DNA of 64,000 nucleotides. It comes from an uncultured Oscillospiraceae bacterium (GTDB taxonomy: Bacteria; Bacillota; Clostridia; Oscillospirales; Acutalibacteraceae). The stretch is from contig CAOKRG010000004.1 of assembly GCA_948471095.1 (NCBI GenBank), positions 1-64,000 on the forward strand, in the 5' to 3' direction. Under the pieces are notes generated by a model. It saw only the letters and a program-made list of their open reading frames with translations. It did not search any database and had not been told where the DNA came from. Position 1 is the stretch's first letter. Each line of letters opens with the position of its first letter. Shown here piece after piece: positions 17,868 to 26,750 of this stretch. Made by a program: the position numbers and the translations under genes.

Positions 17868-19946
17868 ATGGGCAACGATATGATGGAAGCGTATCTCTAT
17901 GAGATGAACACGCTTCTGGAGTCCCTGGACGAGATGGTGCTGGGCGCGGAAGAACTGAAGACCTTCTCTCAGGACGACGTAAACGAGATCTTCCGCACGA
18001 TGCACACCATCAAGGGCTCTTCCGCGATGATGGAGTTTGACAACCTGATGACGGTTGCCCATCGGATCGAGGATCTGTTCTTTATCATCCGGGACAAATC
18101 CATGGAAGTGGTGCCCGAGGGCCTGCGCCCCGAGCTCTTCGACCTGATTTTCAAGGCCATCGACTTCTTTAAGACCGAGGTGGAGAAGCTGGAGAACGGC
18201 GACGCCCTCACTGAGAATATCGACAGCATCCTGGCGAATATTAATAGCTTTTCAAATAAAATTCAGGGCAAAGAGGCCGAGGAAGAGGCCCCGGCCGCCC
18301 AAACGGGCCAGCCCCAGGAGGGAAACGCGGCCGAAGGCTTCGGCAGCGCGGACTTCCCCTACGGCGTCCGGGTGTTCTTCGACGAGGGCAGCGGCATGGA
18401 AAACCTGCGGGCCTTTATGCTGGCCACCTCGGTCAAGGAGGTCTGCGAGGAGGGGCAGTTCGACTATGTGCCCGGGGACGTGGGCGCCAACTCGGATACC
18501 GCCGCCTTTGTGGTGGAAAAGGGCTTCATGCTGCGCTTCTTGACGCCCGAGCTGCGGGACTGCGCCCTGGCGGTGATAAAGGACGCGGGCAGCGTGGCCG
18601 ACTACCAGCTGTTCGACTACGCGGCGCCCGAACCCGCCCCGGAGGCGGCCCCCGCTCCGGCTCCCGAAGCCGCGGCGCCCGCGGCCCCCGCTCCGGCGGC
18701 CCCCGCGCCCGCGGCTCCCGCCGCCCAAAGCGGCAAACAGCAGCAGCAAAACCACAGCAAGGAAAGCCTCATCAGCGTGAACCTCTCCAAGCTGGATGAG
18801 CTCAACGCCGTGGTGGGCGAGATCGTCATCACCGAGTCCATGGTCACCGCTTCCCCGGACCTGAAGGGCCTGAAGCTGGATAACTTCACCTCCGCCACCC
18901 GCCAGCTGCGCAGCCTGACCGACCAGCTCCAGGACGTGTCCATGTCCCTGCGCATGGTGTCCGTCTCCGCCACCTTCCAGAAGATGCGCCGGATCGTGCG
19001 GGACATGAGCAAGAAGCTGGGCAAGGAAGTGAACCTGGTGCTGGAGGGGGAGAACACGGAGATCGACAAGACGATCGTGGACGGCATCGGCGACCCCCTG
19101 ATGCACATTGTGCGCAACTCTATGGACCACGGCATCGAGGAGCATGTGGAGGACCGGGTGAACGCGGGCAAGGACCCGGTGGGCCGGATCGTCCTCTCGG
19201 CCCGGCAGACCGGCGGCGAGGTCATTATAGAAGTAATAGACGACGGGCAGGGCGCGGACGACGAGGCCATCCTGAACAAGGCCGTCCGCCAGGGCCTGGC
19301 CGTTCCCGGCATGGACTATTCCCACAAGGACATCCTCAACTTCCTCCTGATGCCCGGCTTCTCCACCAACACCGAGGTCACGGAGTACTCGGGCCGCGGC
19401 GTTGGCATGGACGTGGTGAAGTCCAACGTGGAGGCCGTGGGCGGCACGGTGAGCATCAGCAGCGAGAAGGGCTTCGGCATGACCACCACCTTGAAAATTC
19501 CCTTGACCATGGCCATTATGGACGGCATGGAGGTTTCGGTGGGCGAGTCCGTGTTTACGGTGCCCATCAACAACATCCGGCAGATTTTGAAGGTCACCTC
19601 CCAGGAGGTCATCCACGACGCCACCAAGGGCGAGATGATCGAGGTGATGGACAATTTCTATTCCATCGTCCGGGCCAAGGAGTTCTACCAGATGGACAAC
19701 GGCATCGACGAGTTTGACGATGGCATCCTGCTGTGGGTGGAAAGCGGCGAGAACTCCTTCTGCCTGTTTGTGGATGAGCTCATCGGCCAGCAGAAGGTGG
19801 TGGTAAAGCCCCTGCCGGACTATGTGAACGACTACGGCATCAAGAACTACGGCGTAACCGGCTGCACCATTTTGGGCAACGGCGACATCAGCATCATCCT
19901 GGACGTGGCCAGCATTTACACGGCCTCCCACTCGGCGGGCATGTAA
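17868..19946 (+). CDS. cheA: Chemotaxis histidine kinase CheA
   Basis: A 692-residue class II histidine kinase. The P1 Hpt domain is at 1-105, with phospho-acceptor His46 in TMHTIKGS. A P2-like CheY/CheB docking region lies near 155-245, followed by an Ala/Pro-rich linker (about 248-285) that is unusually repetitive. Then come the P3 dimerisation helices, the P4 ATPase with N box HIVRNSMDHGIE, G1 DDGQGAD and G2 GRGVGMD, and the C-terminal P5 CheW-like domain ending near DVASIYTASH. AAGGTGG precedes the ATG. It heads the che cluster behind its own promoter. cheW, cheR and cheB follow on the same strand, although cheW also has a promoter. Confidence 0.96.
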   Translation: MGNDMMEAYLYEMNTLLESLDEMVLGAEELKTFSQDDVNEIFRTMHTIKGSSAMMEFDNLMTVAHRIEDLFFIIRDKSMEVVPEGLRPELFDLIFKAIDFFKTEVEKLENGDALTENIDSILANINSFSNKIQGKEAEEEAPAAQTGQPQEGNAAEGFGSADFPYGVRVFFDEGSGMENLRAFMLATSVKEVCEEGQFDYVPGDVGANSDTAAFVVEKGFMLRFLTPELRDCALAVIKDAGSVADYQLFDYAAPEPAPEAAPAPAPEAAAPAAPAPAAPAPAAPAAQSGKQQQQNHSKESLISVNLSKLDELNAVVGEIVITESMVTASPDLKGLKLDNFTSATRQLRSLTDQLQDVSMSLRMVSVSATFQKMRRIVRDMSKKLGKEVNLVLEGENTEIDKTIVDGIGDPLMHIVRNSMDHGIEEHVEDRVNAGKDPVGRIVLSARQTGGEVIIEVIDDGQGADDEAILNKAVRQGLAVPGMDYSHKDILNFLLMPGFSTNTEVTEYSGRGVGMDVVKSNVEAVGGTVSISSEKGFGMTTTLKIPLTMAIMDGMEVSVGESVFTVPINNIRQILKVTSQEVIHDATKGEMIEVMDNFYSIVRAKEFYQMDNGIDEFDDGILLWVESGENSFCLFVDELIGQQKVVVKPLPDYVNDYGIKNYGVTGCTILGNGDISIILDVASIYTASHSAGM

Positions 19947-20041
19947 AACGCGCCCCGCTGGAAGAGATGGGCGGGAGAAGAGCGGCTGGGCCCCGGCCCG
20001 CGTAGCCCTTCGCCGGTTCCCTCTTCCAGTGGGATTACCGC

Positions 20042-20070
20042 TTGCGCGGCCAGGAAAAGTGTGATATAAT
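20042..20070 (+). promoter_or_regulatory. Sigma-A promoter of cheW-cheR-cheB
   Basis: TTGCGC (20042-20047), 17 bases, TATAAT (20065-20070), with TGA giving an extended -10. This allows the adaptor and adaptation enzymes to be expressed apart from cheA. Confidence 0.75.
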
Positions 20071-20145
20071 AAAACCATATCGCGAAAAAGCAAGTGGCTG
20101 CGGGGCCCCCGCGCCCCGATTTGACGATGGAAAGGATTGTGCGCT

Positions 20146-20649
20146 ATGCCAGAAGAGACCATGACGGCCGTACGGGCCGGGAACGCGGACGCCGCTGCCG
20201 AAGAGGAGCAGGCGGAGCTGGAAACGGAAAAGTACCTTATCTTTCTTTCCGGAGGCGTATATTACGGTGTAAAAACCGACTATGTGAAAGAGCTGCTGAC
20301 CCAGTGGGAGACCTCGATCACCCGGCTTCCCATGCTGCCGCCCCACCTGCGGGGGGTCATCAACCTGCGGGGCGGCATTGTACCCATGATTGACTTCCGG
20401 CTGCTGATGGGCCAGATGCCGGATGAGAAGTTCTGCACCGTCGTTTTGGATGTGGAGGGCGTCCAGATCGGCATGCTGGTGGACGAGGTGGACCAGACCA
20501 TGGACGTTGAGAAGGGCCGGATCCTGCCCGTACCCTATCAGAGCGGCATGGAGGCCCAGAAAATGGTGACGGGCATGTACAGCATGCCCGGCCGGAATAA
20601 GACCCTGATGGTGCTGGACTGCACCATGCTGCTGAATGGACACCAGTAA
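20146..20649 (+). CDS. cheW: Chemotaxis adaptor CheW
   Basis: 167 residues with a single CheW domain after about 25 acidic residues. It couples chemoreceptors to the P5 domain of CheA in the array. Recognisable strands include YLIFLSGGVYYGVKTDYVKE, the conserved LPPHLRGVINLRGGIVPMID (receptor- and CheA-binding loops), and a C-terminal region with IGMLVDEVDQTM. ATG 20146 is preferred over an upstream TTG because AAAGG sits 10 bases away. The end overlaps the cheR start, indicating coupled translation. Confidence 0.93.
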   Translation: MPEETMTAVRAGNADAAAEEEQAELETEKYLIFLSGGVYYGVKTDYVKELLTQWETSITRLPMLPPHLRGVINLRGGIVPMIDFRLLMGQMPDEKFCTVVLDVEGVQIGMLVDEVDQTMDVEKGRILPVPYQSGMEAQKMVTGMYSMPGRNKTLMVLDCTMLLNGHQ

Positions 20650-21478
20650 CCGCCCGGGGATTGCCGACGGCCCCTCCATGGCAATTTCCGAAAAGGACTT
20701 CATCCGGCTGGTCAGCTTTGTCAAGAGCAAGTACGGCATCGACCTGACGCAGAAAAAGCAGCTGGTCACCAGCCGGCTTTCCAGCACGGTAAAGAACCTG
20801 GGCTACCAGAACTTTACCCAATATGTGGATTTTCTGCTCTCCAAGGGCTCCGGCGACGACATCAATCAGCTGCTCTCCCGGCTGACCACCAATTACACCT
20901 ATTTCATGCGGGAGGTCGAGTCCTTCGACTATTTTGTCAACCGCATTCTGCCAGACGTGGTCCGGCGGCACGAGCGGGATAAATGCCTCTCCATTTGGAG
21001 CGCGGCCTGCTCTTCGGGGGAGGAGCCCTATAATGTGTCTATGTACATCATGGACTACCTGGGCTCCCGCGCCTCCCAGTGGGACACCCGGCTGCTGGCC
21101 TCGGACATCTCCCTGGACGCGCTGGCCAAGGCCAAGCGGGGGGTGTACGAGCTGCCGGACAGCATCCCCCAAAACTGGAAGAGGAACTATTTTAGGCCCG
21201 CCGGGGGCAAAAACTTTGAGGTGGCCCCTCAGATTAAGAACAATGTGATCTTTAAGCAGTTCAACCTGATGGACCCCATCCAGTTCAAGCGGAAGTTTGA
21301 CGTGATCTTCTGCCGCAACGTGATGATCTACTTCGACCAGCCCACCAAGTCCGCCCTGGCCCGGCGCATGTACGACGCCACGGTGCCCGGGGGGTACCTG
21401 ATCATCAGCAAGGCGGAGAACCTGCCCCCCGACACGCCCTATGCCCGGGTGGCGGCCTCCATCTTCCAGAAAAGATAG
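20636..21478 (+). CDS. cheR: Chemoreceptor methyltransferase CheR
   Basis: A 280-residue SAM-dependent glutamate O-methyltransferase for receptor adaptation. A helical N-terminal domain (about 15-80) precedes the Rossmann domain with SAACSSGEEPYNVSMY (SAM motif I) and DVIFCRNVMIYFD. The ATG at 20636 overlaps cheW by 14 bases without a strong ribosome site, so re-initiation is likely. An internal ATG at 20678 is a second possibility and would begin just before the conserved helices. No CheR-tethering pentapeptide is seen on the receptor in this window. Confidence 0.93.
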   Translation: MDTSNRPGIADGPSMAISEKDFIRLVSFVKSKYGIDLTQKKQLVTSRLSSTVKNLGYQNFTQYVDFLLSKGSGDDINQLLSRLTTNYTYFMREVESFDYFVNRILPDVVRRHERDKCLSIWSAACSSGEEPYNVSMYIMDYLGSRASQWDTRLLASDISLDALAKAKRGVYELPDSIPQNWKRNYFRPAGGKNFEVAPQIKNNVIFKQFNLMDPIQFKRKFDVIFCRNVMIYFDQPTKSALARRMYDATVPGGYLIISKAENLPPDTPYARVAASIFQKR

Positions 21479-21523
21479 CGGGGCGTTGTACGGGATACTC
21501 AAGACGAGCAGGAGGAATGCAGA

Positions 21524-22570
21524 TTGCAGTTAAATAAAATAAAGGTCCTGGTGGTGGACGACTCCATCGTGGCCAGAAAGACCATTATGGACGGCCTGGC
21601 CAAATTCCCCCGCATCGAGGTCATCGGCTACGCCATCAACGCCATGGACGCGGAGCGGAAGGTCAAGTCTTTGAATCCGGACGTGATGACCTGCGACGTG
21701 CAGATGCCGGGCATGACGGGCATTGAGTTTTTGAAAAAGCTGCTGCCCGTGCACCCGCTGCCCGTGGTGCTGGTCTCCTCCCTAAACCTAAAGGTGTTCG
21801 ACGCCCTGCACGCGGGCGCGGTAGGCTTTGTGCGCAAGCCGGACGGGGTTCAGAGCCGGGAGGCCTTTGTGCAGTCTTTGGCCGAGGCGGTGACGGAGGC
21901 GGCCAGCGCCAAGGTGCGCCGCCCCGCGGCGGTGAAAGCCCCGGAGGCGGAGGCCGCGCCCATGCTGCCCATTGGCGCGCTGGCCTTGAAGCAGCCCTAC
22001 CTCATCGGCCTGGGGGCCTCCACCGGCGGCACCGAGGCCACCTTGGAGGTTATGAAGCGCCTGCCCGCCGACATCCCCCCCATGGTGATCGTGCAGCATA
22101 TGCCGCCGGGATTTACCAAAATGTATGCCGAGCGGCTCAATAAGCTCTGCCGCATGGAGGTGCGGGAAGCCGCCAACGGGGATAAGCTGCAAAAGGGTCT
22201 GGCCCTGGTGGCGCCGGCGGACCTGCAGTGCCGGGTGAACCGGACCGCCTCCGGGGAATATTACGTGGCCTGCCAGCCCGGGGAGAAGGTCAGCGGCCAC
22301 AGGCCCTCCGTGGACGCGCTGTTTCACTCCATGGCGGACAATGTGCGGTGCAAGATGATCGGCATTATTATGACCGGCATGGGCGCGGACGGGGCCGAGG
22401 GGCTCCTGCGCATGCGCCAGCGGGGCGCTTACACCATCGGCCAGGACAAGGAATCCTGCGTGGTGTACGGCATGCCCGGGGTGGCCTTTGAAAAGGGCGC
22501 GGTGTGCGAGCAGGCCAGCTGCGAGCGGATCGCCAGCGTGCTGCTGCGGAGCCTGCAGGTGGGCCGGTAG
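21524..22570 (+). CDS. cheB: Chemoreceptor methylesterase/deamidase CheB
   Basis: 348 residues. A receiver domain (1-125, phospho-acceptor D58 in TCDVQMPGMTG) is joined by a linker to the esterase domain. The catalytic triad is in place: S166 in GASTGG, H192 in VQHMPPGF, D289 in GMGADGAEG. It reverses CheR methylation when phosphorylated by CheA. The start is TTG 21524, 8 bases after AGGAGG; a nearby ATG at 21517 opens only a six-codon frame. The stop codon lies within an 11-bp tandem duplication (22563-22584). No cheC or cheD follows. Confidence 0.95.
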   Translation: MQLNKIKVLVVDDSIVARKTIMDGLAKFPRIEVIGYAINAMDAERKVKSLNPDVMTCDVQMPGMTGIEFLKKLLPVHPLPVVLVSSLNLKVFDALHAGAVGFVRKPDGVQSREAFVQSLAEAVTEAASAKVRRPAAVKAPEAEAAPMLPIGALALKQPYLIGLGASTGGTEATLEVMKRLPADIPPMVIVQHMPPGFTKMYAERLNKLCRMEVREAANGDKLQKGLALVAPADLQCRVNRTASGEYYVACQPGEKVSGHRPSVDALFHSMADNVRCKMIGIIMTGMGADGAEGLLRMRQRGAYTIGQDKESCVVYGMPGVAFEKGAVCEQASCERIASVLLRSLQVGR

Positions 22571-22625
22571 AAAGCCGGTAGAAAGAAAAATTAAATAGAA
22601 ATGCAAATTATCGCGGATGGCCTCT

Positions 22626-22652
22626 TAATTTTTTCGAGAGGTCATCCGATAC
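22626..22652 (+). promoter_or_regulatory. Candidate sigma-28 (FliA) promoter of flgM-csrA
   Basis: TAATTTTT (22626-22633), an 11-base spacer and TCCGATAC (22645-22652), against the enteric sigma-28 consensus TAAAGTTT-N11-GCCGATAA: 6 of 8 in each box and exact spacing. It overlaps an 11-bp hairpin (22615-22625 with 22637-22647, one G-T pair). flgM and the hook-associated genes are classic sigma-28 targets, and fliA is in this window. Confidence 0.65.
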
Positions 22653-22722
22653 TTTATATAGTAAGTTCCATGCGGACGTCTGCCCGCATGGGTGATTAAG
22701 CGATAGAAAAGAGGGACGCGGA

Positions 22723-23034
22723 ATGATCACATCGCCCTATTCGATAAACCCGGTCAGCGGAACCGTGCGGGGGGTCAGCCAGATCCGGCCCCACGGGGCC
22801 CCGGCCAGCGCCCAGCCCAGCGGGGCGGGGGAGAAGTTCGACAAGGTGACTCTGAGCGCCCGTGAGGGGGAGGACCCCTATAAGCTGGAGCTGCAAGGCA
22901 GGCTCTCCCAGGAGGTGCGCACCGCCACCACCACGGGCGCCCTGGCCGCCCTGCGGGAGCAGGTGCAGAGCGGGGAGTACCAGATCAGCGCCGAGAGCAT
23001 CGCGAAGAAGCTGCTGCTCTTGGGGGAGGTCTAA
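22723..23034 (+). CDS. flgM: Anti-sigma-28 factor FlgM
   Basis: 103 residues. FlgM binds FliA (sigma-28) and is normally exported through the completed hook-basal body, which releases late gene expression. The C-terminal sigma-binding half has the family pattern DKVTLS followed by LREQVQSGEYQISAESIAKK (about 45-98). The N-terminus is Pro/Gly-rich and disordered, as expected for an exported substrate. It opens the late operon flgM-flgN-flgK-flgL-DUF6470-fliW-csrA behind a candidate sigma-28 promoter, which gives a negative feedback loop. Confidence 0.92.
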   Translation: MITSPYSINPVSGTVRGVSQIRPHGAPASAQPSGAGEKFDKVTLSAREGEDPYKLELQGRLSQEVRTATTTGALAALREQVQSGEYQISAESIAKKLLLLGEV

Positions 23035-23036
23035 GC

Positions 23037-23495
23037 TTGGAGCCGGTTTATCAGGAGTTCCTGGATTATTTGGAGGAGTTGGCCCAGCTGCTGGAGCGCA
23101 TGCGGGAAACGGCCCGCGCGAAGACCGCGGCCGCCCGGGCGGGCGGCCTGGTGGAGCTGGACCAGTGCATGAAGCAGGAGCAGGCCTACAGCATGACTCT
23201 GCGGGGCATGGACCAAAAGAGGGAGAAGATGCTGGAGGCATTGGGGATTCCCGGCGAACCCCTGTCCCGGCTGGCGGAGCACTACCCCGAGGAGCTGCAG
23301 GCCGCGGCTTCCCGGGCGGCGGAAAGGGCCATGGACCGGTACGAGGAGTACGTCAGCGCCGCCAACGCCGCGCTGACCGCCATGGAGTGCGTGCTCCACG
23401 ACATTGACCAGATGATGCCCGAGGGGGGACGAACCCAGGCGCAGGCCGGAGAAGCGGCCCCGCCACCCCGTATGCGCACGGATTTCCGGGCATAG
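23037..23495 (+). CDS. flgN: FlgK/FlgL export chaperone FlgN
   Basis: A 152-residue all-helical protein of the FlgN family, which guards the hook-associated proteins FlgK and FlgL before export. Two long amphipathic helices are apparent (about 5-50 with LEELAQLLERMRETARAK, and 80-130), and the conserved MDQKREKMLEALG element lies between them. TTG 23037 is used: it follows GGGAGGT by 6 bases and starts 2 bases after the flgM stop. The C-terminal 20 residues are Pro/Gln-rich. Its position immediately before flgK and flgL supports the assignment. Confidence 0.85.
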   Translation: MEPVYQEFLDYLEELAQLLERMRETARAKTAAARAGGLVELDQCMKQEQAYSMTLRGMDQKREKMLEALGIPGEPLSRLAEHYPEELQAAASRAAERAMDRYEEYVSAANAALTAMECVLHDIDQMMPEGGRTQAQAGEAAPPPRMRTDFRA

Positions 23496-23645
23496 CGGCA
23501 GGCGAAAGGGCTTTTACCACATGCTCCGGAACCGGCGGGTTGGCCGAAGGCCGGCCTCCCGGCGGCGCAAAGGCAGGATGCAGCGCAATTTTCGAGACGC
23601 GCCCCTCCCATGGACGGAGCGCGGGAAAGGCAGATGATCGAACCC

Positions 23646-25580
23646 ATGAGCACCATATCTACGTTCAGCGGCTTTACAATGGCCCGCCTGGGCATTATGG
23701 CCTCCCAGAAGGCCCTGGAAGTGACGGGCAACAACATTTCCAATATCAATACGCCTGGCTACACCCGCCAGAGGCTGGAGCAGAAGTCCCTTTATGTGGG
23801 GGGCGCGGACCGCTATGCCTCCCAGTTTGACGTGCGGGTGGGCAGCGGCGCCTTGACCACCGGGGTCTCCCAGCTGCGGGACCCCTATTTGGATATCCGC
23901 TACCGCAACGAGGTCTCCAACGTGTACTATTATGACGGCAAGCTGTCCGTTTTAGAGGACCTGGCCATGATTTTCGACGAGGTGGGCAAGGGCAACGAGG
24001 ACAACGGCGTAATCGAGGCCGGCCTGAGCGACCTTTTGGAGCAGCTGCAGAACATGAACACCGAGCACGCCGGCACTGCGGAATTTGACGCGGCCGTGCG
24101 GGAGTCCGCCAAGTCCCTGGTGGGCTGGTTCAACGAATATGCCGGGCAGCTGGAAAAGCTGCAGGCCACCACGGAGAAGAACCTGCGGGAGAAGATCTCC
24201 CGGATGAACAACATCCTGCACGGCATCCGGGAGCTCAACGAGTCCATTAAGAAAGCGGAAATCGCCAACGGCGCCATGAGCGAGGCCGAGCGCAAGGAAG
24301 GGCTCATCGGCGAGCGGGGCAGCCAGGCTCTGGAGCTGCGGGACGAGCGGAACAAGCTCATCGACGAGCTGGCCCAGCTGGTGGACATCGACGTAAAGTA
24401 TTCCGACGAGCCCATTGGCTGCGGCATGTACGTGGAAAAGCTGACCATCACCCTTTCCGGCCGCACGGACGCGGTGCTGGTGGACGGGGTATTCGGGGCG
24501 AACGTCTCCTTCCAGCAGGTGCCCAAGACGGATAAGGACGGCGACCTGGTGGATGAAGACGGGAATAAGCTTCCCGCGGGCGCGGACCCGGTTCTGATCG
24601 ACGACCCGGCCTACAAGCTGCACATTTCCGCTTTGGAGGATGTGCGGGGCGAGATCATCGGGGCGGGCCGCAACGGCTCCACGCCGGTGGACTTGAAGGA
24701 GCTGGATCTGAAGAGCGGCTCCATCCAGGCCCTGCGGGAGATGCTGACCCGCAACGGCGAGTTCTCCACCGAGGCGGAGGTCAACGGCGTTACCGTGGGT
24801 GGTGTAAACGATGGCAGCGGCGACCCCAAGGCCTCCACCAAGCGGGGCATTCCCTATTACCAGAAAGCCCTGGACGCCCTGGCCCGGCAGTTCGCCAAGG
24901 TCTTTAACGACGCCAATACCTTTGACCCGGCGAACCCGGACGAGAACTGGGTTTATGAGCAGCCGGTGACGGACCCGCCCGTGGTCCAGGACAAATACAA
25001 AGACTACGTGGCCCAGTCCGGCCCCCTGTTCAGCAGCGTGGCGGACGGGGACGATCCCAACAACATCACCGCCGCGAATATCTGCATTTCCAATAAATGG
25101 GCCCACCGGGAGGTCAGCATCCTCCAGACGAAGAAAGAGTCGGAGATGAAGCAGCTGGACCCGGATGATCCCAACAGCCAGTGGGGCCCCTTGAGCTCCG
25201 CCAACAGCAACATCGCCCACCTGATCACCGCCATGCAGAGCGACTATGAGTACCGGGCGGACGATATGGCCGACCTGGTGGACGGCGTTCTCTATAAGCC
25301 GGGGGCCTATTATAAGGGCAGCTTCCACGGCATGCTCACCTATGTCAACGAGGTGCTGGCCGAGGATGGCAAGTCCACGGCGGAGAAGCTGGATAACTAT
25401 AACGCGGCCGCCCAGGACCTGGCCGTGAGCCGGGACTCGGTTTCCGGCGTGGACCTCAACGACGAGGCCATGAACTTGATGCAGTATCAAAAGTCCTACT
25501 CGGCCGCTTGCCGCCTTATGACCACTCTGGACGAGCTGCTGGATAAATTGATCAACGGCACCGGCATTGCCGGGCGCTGA
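23646..25580 (+). CDS. flgK: Flagellar hook-associated protein 1 FlgK
   Basis: 644 residues. FlgK is the first junction protein between hook and filament. The N-terminal rod/hook motif is GNNISNINTPGYTRQR, and the C-terminal helix AMNLMQYQKSYSAACRLM is shared by axial proteins. The central part is variable. ATG 23646 is chosen because the residues from there align with other FlgK N-termini; ATG 23634 (GGGAAAGG 3 bases upstream) or 23610 would add 4 or 12 residues. It follows flgN and precedes flgL. Confidence 0.93.
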   Translation: MSTISTFSGFTMARLGIMASQKALEVTGNNISNINTPGYTRQRLEQKSLYVGGADRYASQFDVRVGSGALTTGVSQLRDPYLDIRYRNEVSNVYYYDGKLSVLEDLAMIFDEVGKGNEDNGVIEAGLSDLLEQLQNMNTEHAGTAEFDAAVRESAKSLVGWFNEYAGQLEKLQATTEKNLREKISRMNNILHGIRELNESIKKAEIANGAMSEAERKEGLIGERGSQALELRDERNKLIDELAQLVDIDVKYSDEPIGCGMYVEKLTITLSGRTDAVLVDGVFGANVSFQQVPKTDKDGDLVDEDGNKLPAGADPVLIDDPAYKLHISALEDVRGEIIGAGRNGSTPVDLKELDLKSGSIQALREMLTRNGEFSTEAEVNGVTVGGVNDGSGDPKASTKRGIPYYQKALDALARQFAKVFNDANTFDPANPDENWVYEQPVTDPPVVQDKYKDYVAQSGPLFSSVADGDDPNNITAANICISNKWAHREVSILQTKKESEMKQLDPDDPNSQWGPLSSANSNIAHLITAMQSDYEYRADDMADLVDGVLYKPGAYYKGSFHGMLTYVNEVLAEDGKSTAEKLDNYNAAAQDLAVSRDSVSGVDLNDEAMNLMQYQKSYSAACRLMTTLDELLDKLINGTGIAGR

Positions 25581-25645
25581 TATGGGGTAATGGCACAATA
25601 AAGCAGATAGAACCATACTTTTATCATAGAAAGAAGTGAGGCAGC

Positions 25646-26725
25646 ATGGTAAGGCGCGTGACCACCAACGGCATGATGATGAGCTACAAGTCCAACCTGA
25701 TGAGCTCCTATAAGAAGCTGGGGCAGATCAGCGAGAAGGTGACCACCCAGCGCAACTTCAACTCCTACGCCGAGAGCCCGGCCAAGGCCAGCCAGGCTTT
25801 CCAGCTCCGGCGGGAGCGCTGGAACACCGAGACCCAGATTACCAACAGCAAGTATGTGACCCACAAGTTCCAGCAGGCCTGGAAGTGCATGGAGAACGTG
25901 TACCAGGACCTGGGCAACGGCAAGGTGAAATATTCGGACCTGTTGGCCCAGAACGGCACTTTGGGCGCAGGGCGTACCGCTTTGGGCGATGTGATTTTGG
26001 GCGCGGCGGACTCGGCTGTGCAGACCCTGAACGCCAAGTTTGGCGAGAGGTTCATCTTCTCCGGCGCGGACGGCGACACGGTGCCTTTCAGCTGGGGCAA
26101 GGACGCCAACGGGGACCGGATTCTGCTCTACCGGGGCATGCCGGTGGACGAAGTTACCCCCGAGCTGGAGGCGACCTTGAAGGAGACCACCTATGTGGAC
26201 CTGGGCATGGGTATGGCCGAGGACAACAACGGCCAGCTGATCAGTTCCAGCGCCTTTAATACAGCCATCACCGGCCTGGACATCCTGGGCTATGGCAAGT
26301 CGGACTATACCTATACGGACAAGGCTGGCAACCAGAAGGTTGTGAAGGATGTGCCCAACAATCTGATTTCCGTGTTCAACGAGCTGGGCAGCATTTGGTC
26401 TAAGGCCGACCCGGACAGCGGCGCGCTGGCCGATCCGGTCAATGATCCCGCCCGTATCGAGGCCTTGGAGCACAAGCTCCAGGAGGGCCTCAACCAGCTG
26501 CACGAGCGCTACGTCTCCCTGGACACCCAGGCCGCCTTTGTCAAGACCAACCAGACCCGCCTTGAGGGCTTGGACGACACCTTGAACGAACAGATAGTCG
26601 ACATGGAGGACATTGACCCTGTCGATGCCATTACCACCTTGATGTGGGCCCAGTATTCTTATAACGCGGCCCTGCGCATCGGCACCAACCTGCTGTCCCA
26701 GTCGCTTATCGATTATATGAACTGA
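25646..26725 (+). CDS. flgL: Flagellar hook-associated protein 3 FlgL
   Basis: 359 residues of the flagellin superfamily. The N-terminal helix (RVTTNGMMMSYKSNLMSSYK) and the C-terminal helix (ITTLMWAQYSYNAALRIGTN) pair as in flagellin D0/D1. The domain between them, containing NAKFGERFIFSGADGDTVPF, matches FlgL rather than flagellin, as do its length and position after flgK. GAAGTGAGG precedes the ATG. Together with FlgK it forms the hook-filament junction. Confidence 0.92.
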   Translation: MVRRVTTNGMMMSYKSNLMSSYKKLGQISEKVTTQRNFNSYAESPAKASQAFQLRRERWNTETQITNSKYVTHKFQQAWKCMENVYQDLGNGKVKYSDLLAQNGTLGAGRTALGDVILGAADSAVQTLNAKFGERFIFSGADGDTVPFSWGKDANGDRILLYRGMPVDEVTPELEATLKETTYVDLGMGMAEDNNGQLISSSAFNTAITGLDILGYGKSDYTYTDKAGNQKVVKDVPNNLISVFNELGSIWSKADPDSGALADPVNDPARIEALEHKLQEGLNQLHERYVSLDTQAAFVKTNQTRLEGLDDTLNEQIVDMEDIDPVDAITTLMWAQYSYNAALRIGTNLLSQSLIDYMN

Positions 26726-26750
26726 TTTTTCTGAAAGAGGGGGATTATCA

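Noticed and set aside
18252..20162. Long open frame (636 codons) antisense to cheA and cheW
   Set aside because: It mirrors cheA codon structure, is His/Gly/Leu-rich as expected of a shadow frame in GC-rich DNA, and has no ribosome site or homology.
21517..21537. Six-codon minigene overlapping the cheB start
   Set aside because: ATG within GGAGGAATG opens a tiny frame that stops at once; probably chance. The TTG at 21524 is in frame with the whole receiver domain.
23952..25616. 554-codon frame antisense to flgK
   Set aside because: It is a shadow of a well-supported gene with third-position GC bias; no start signals.
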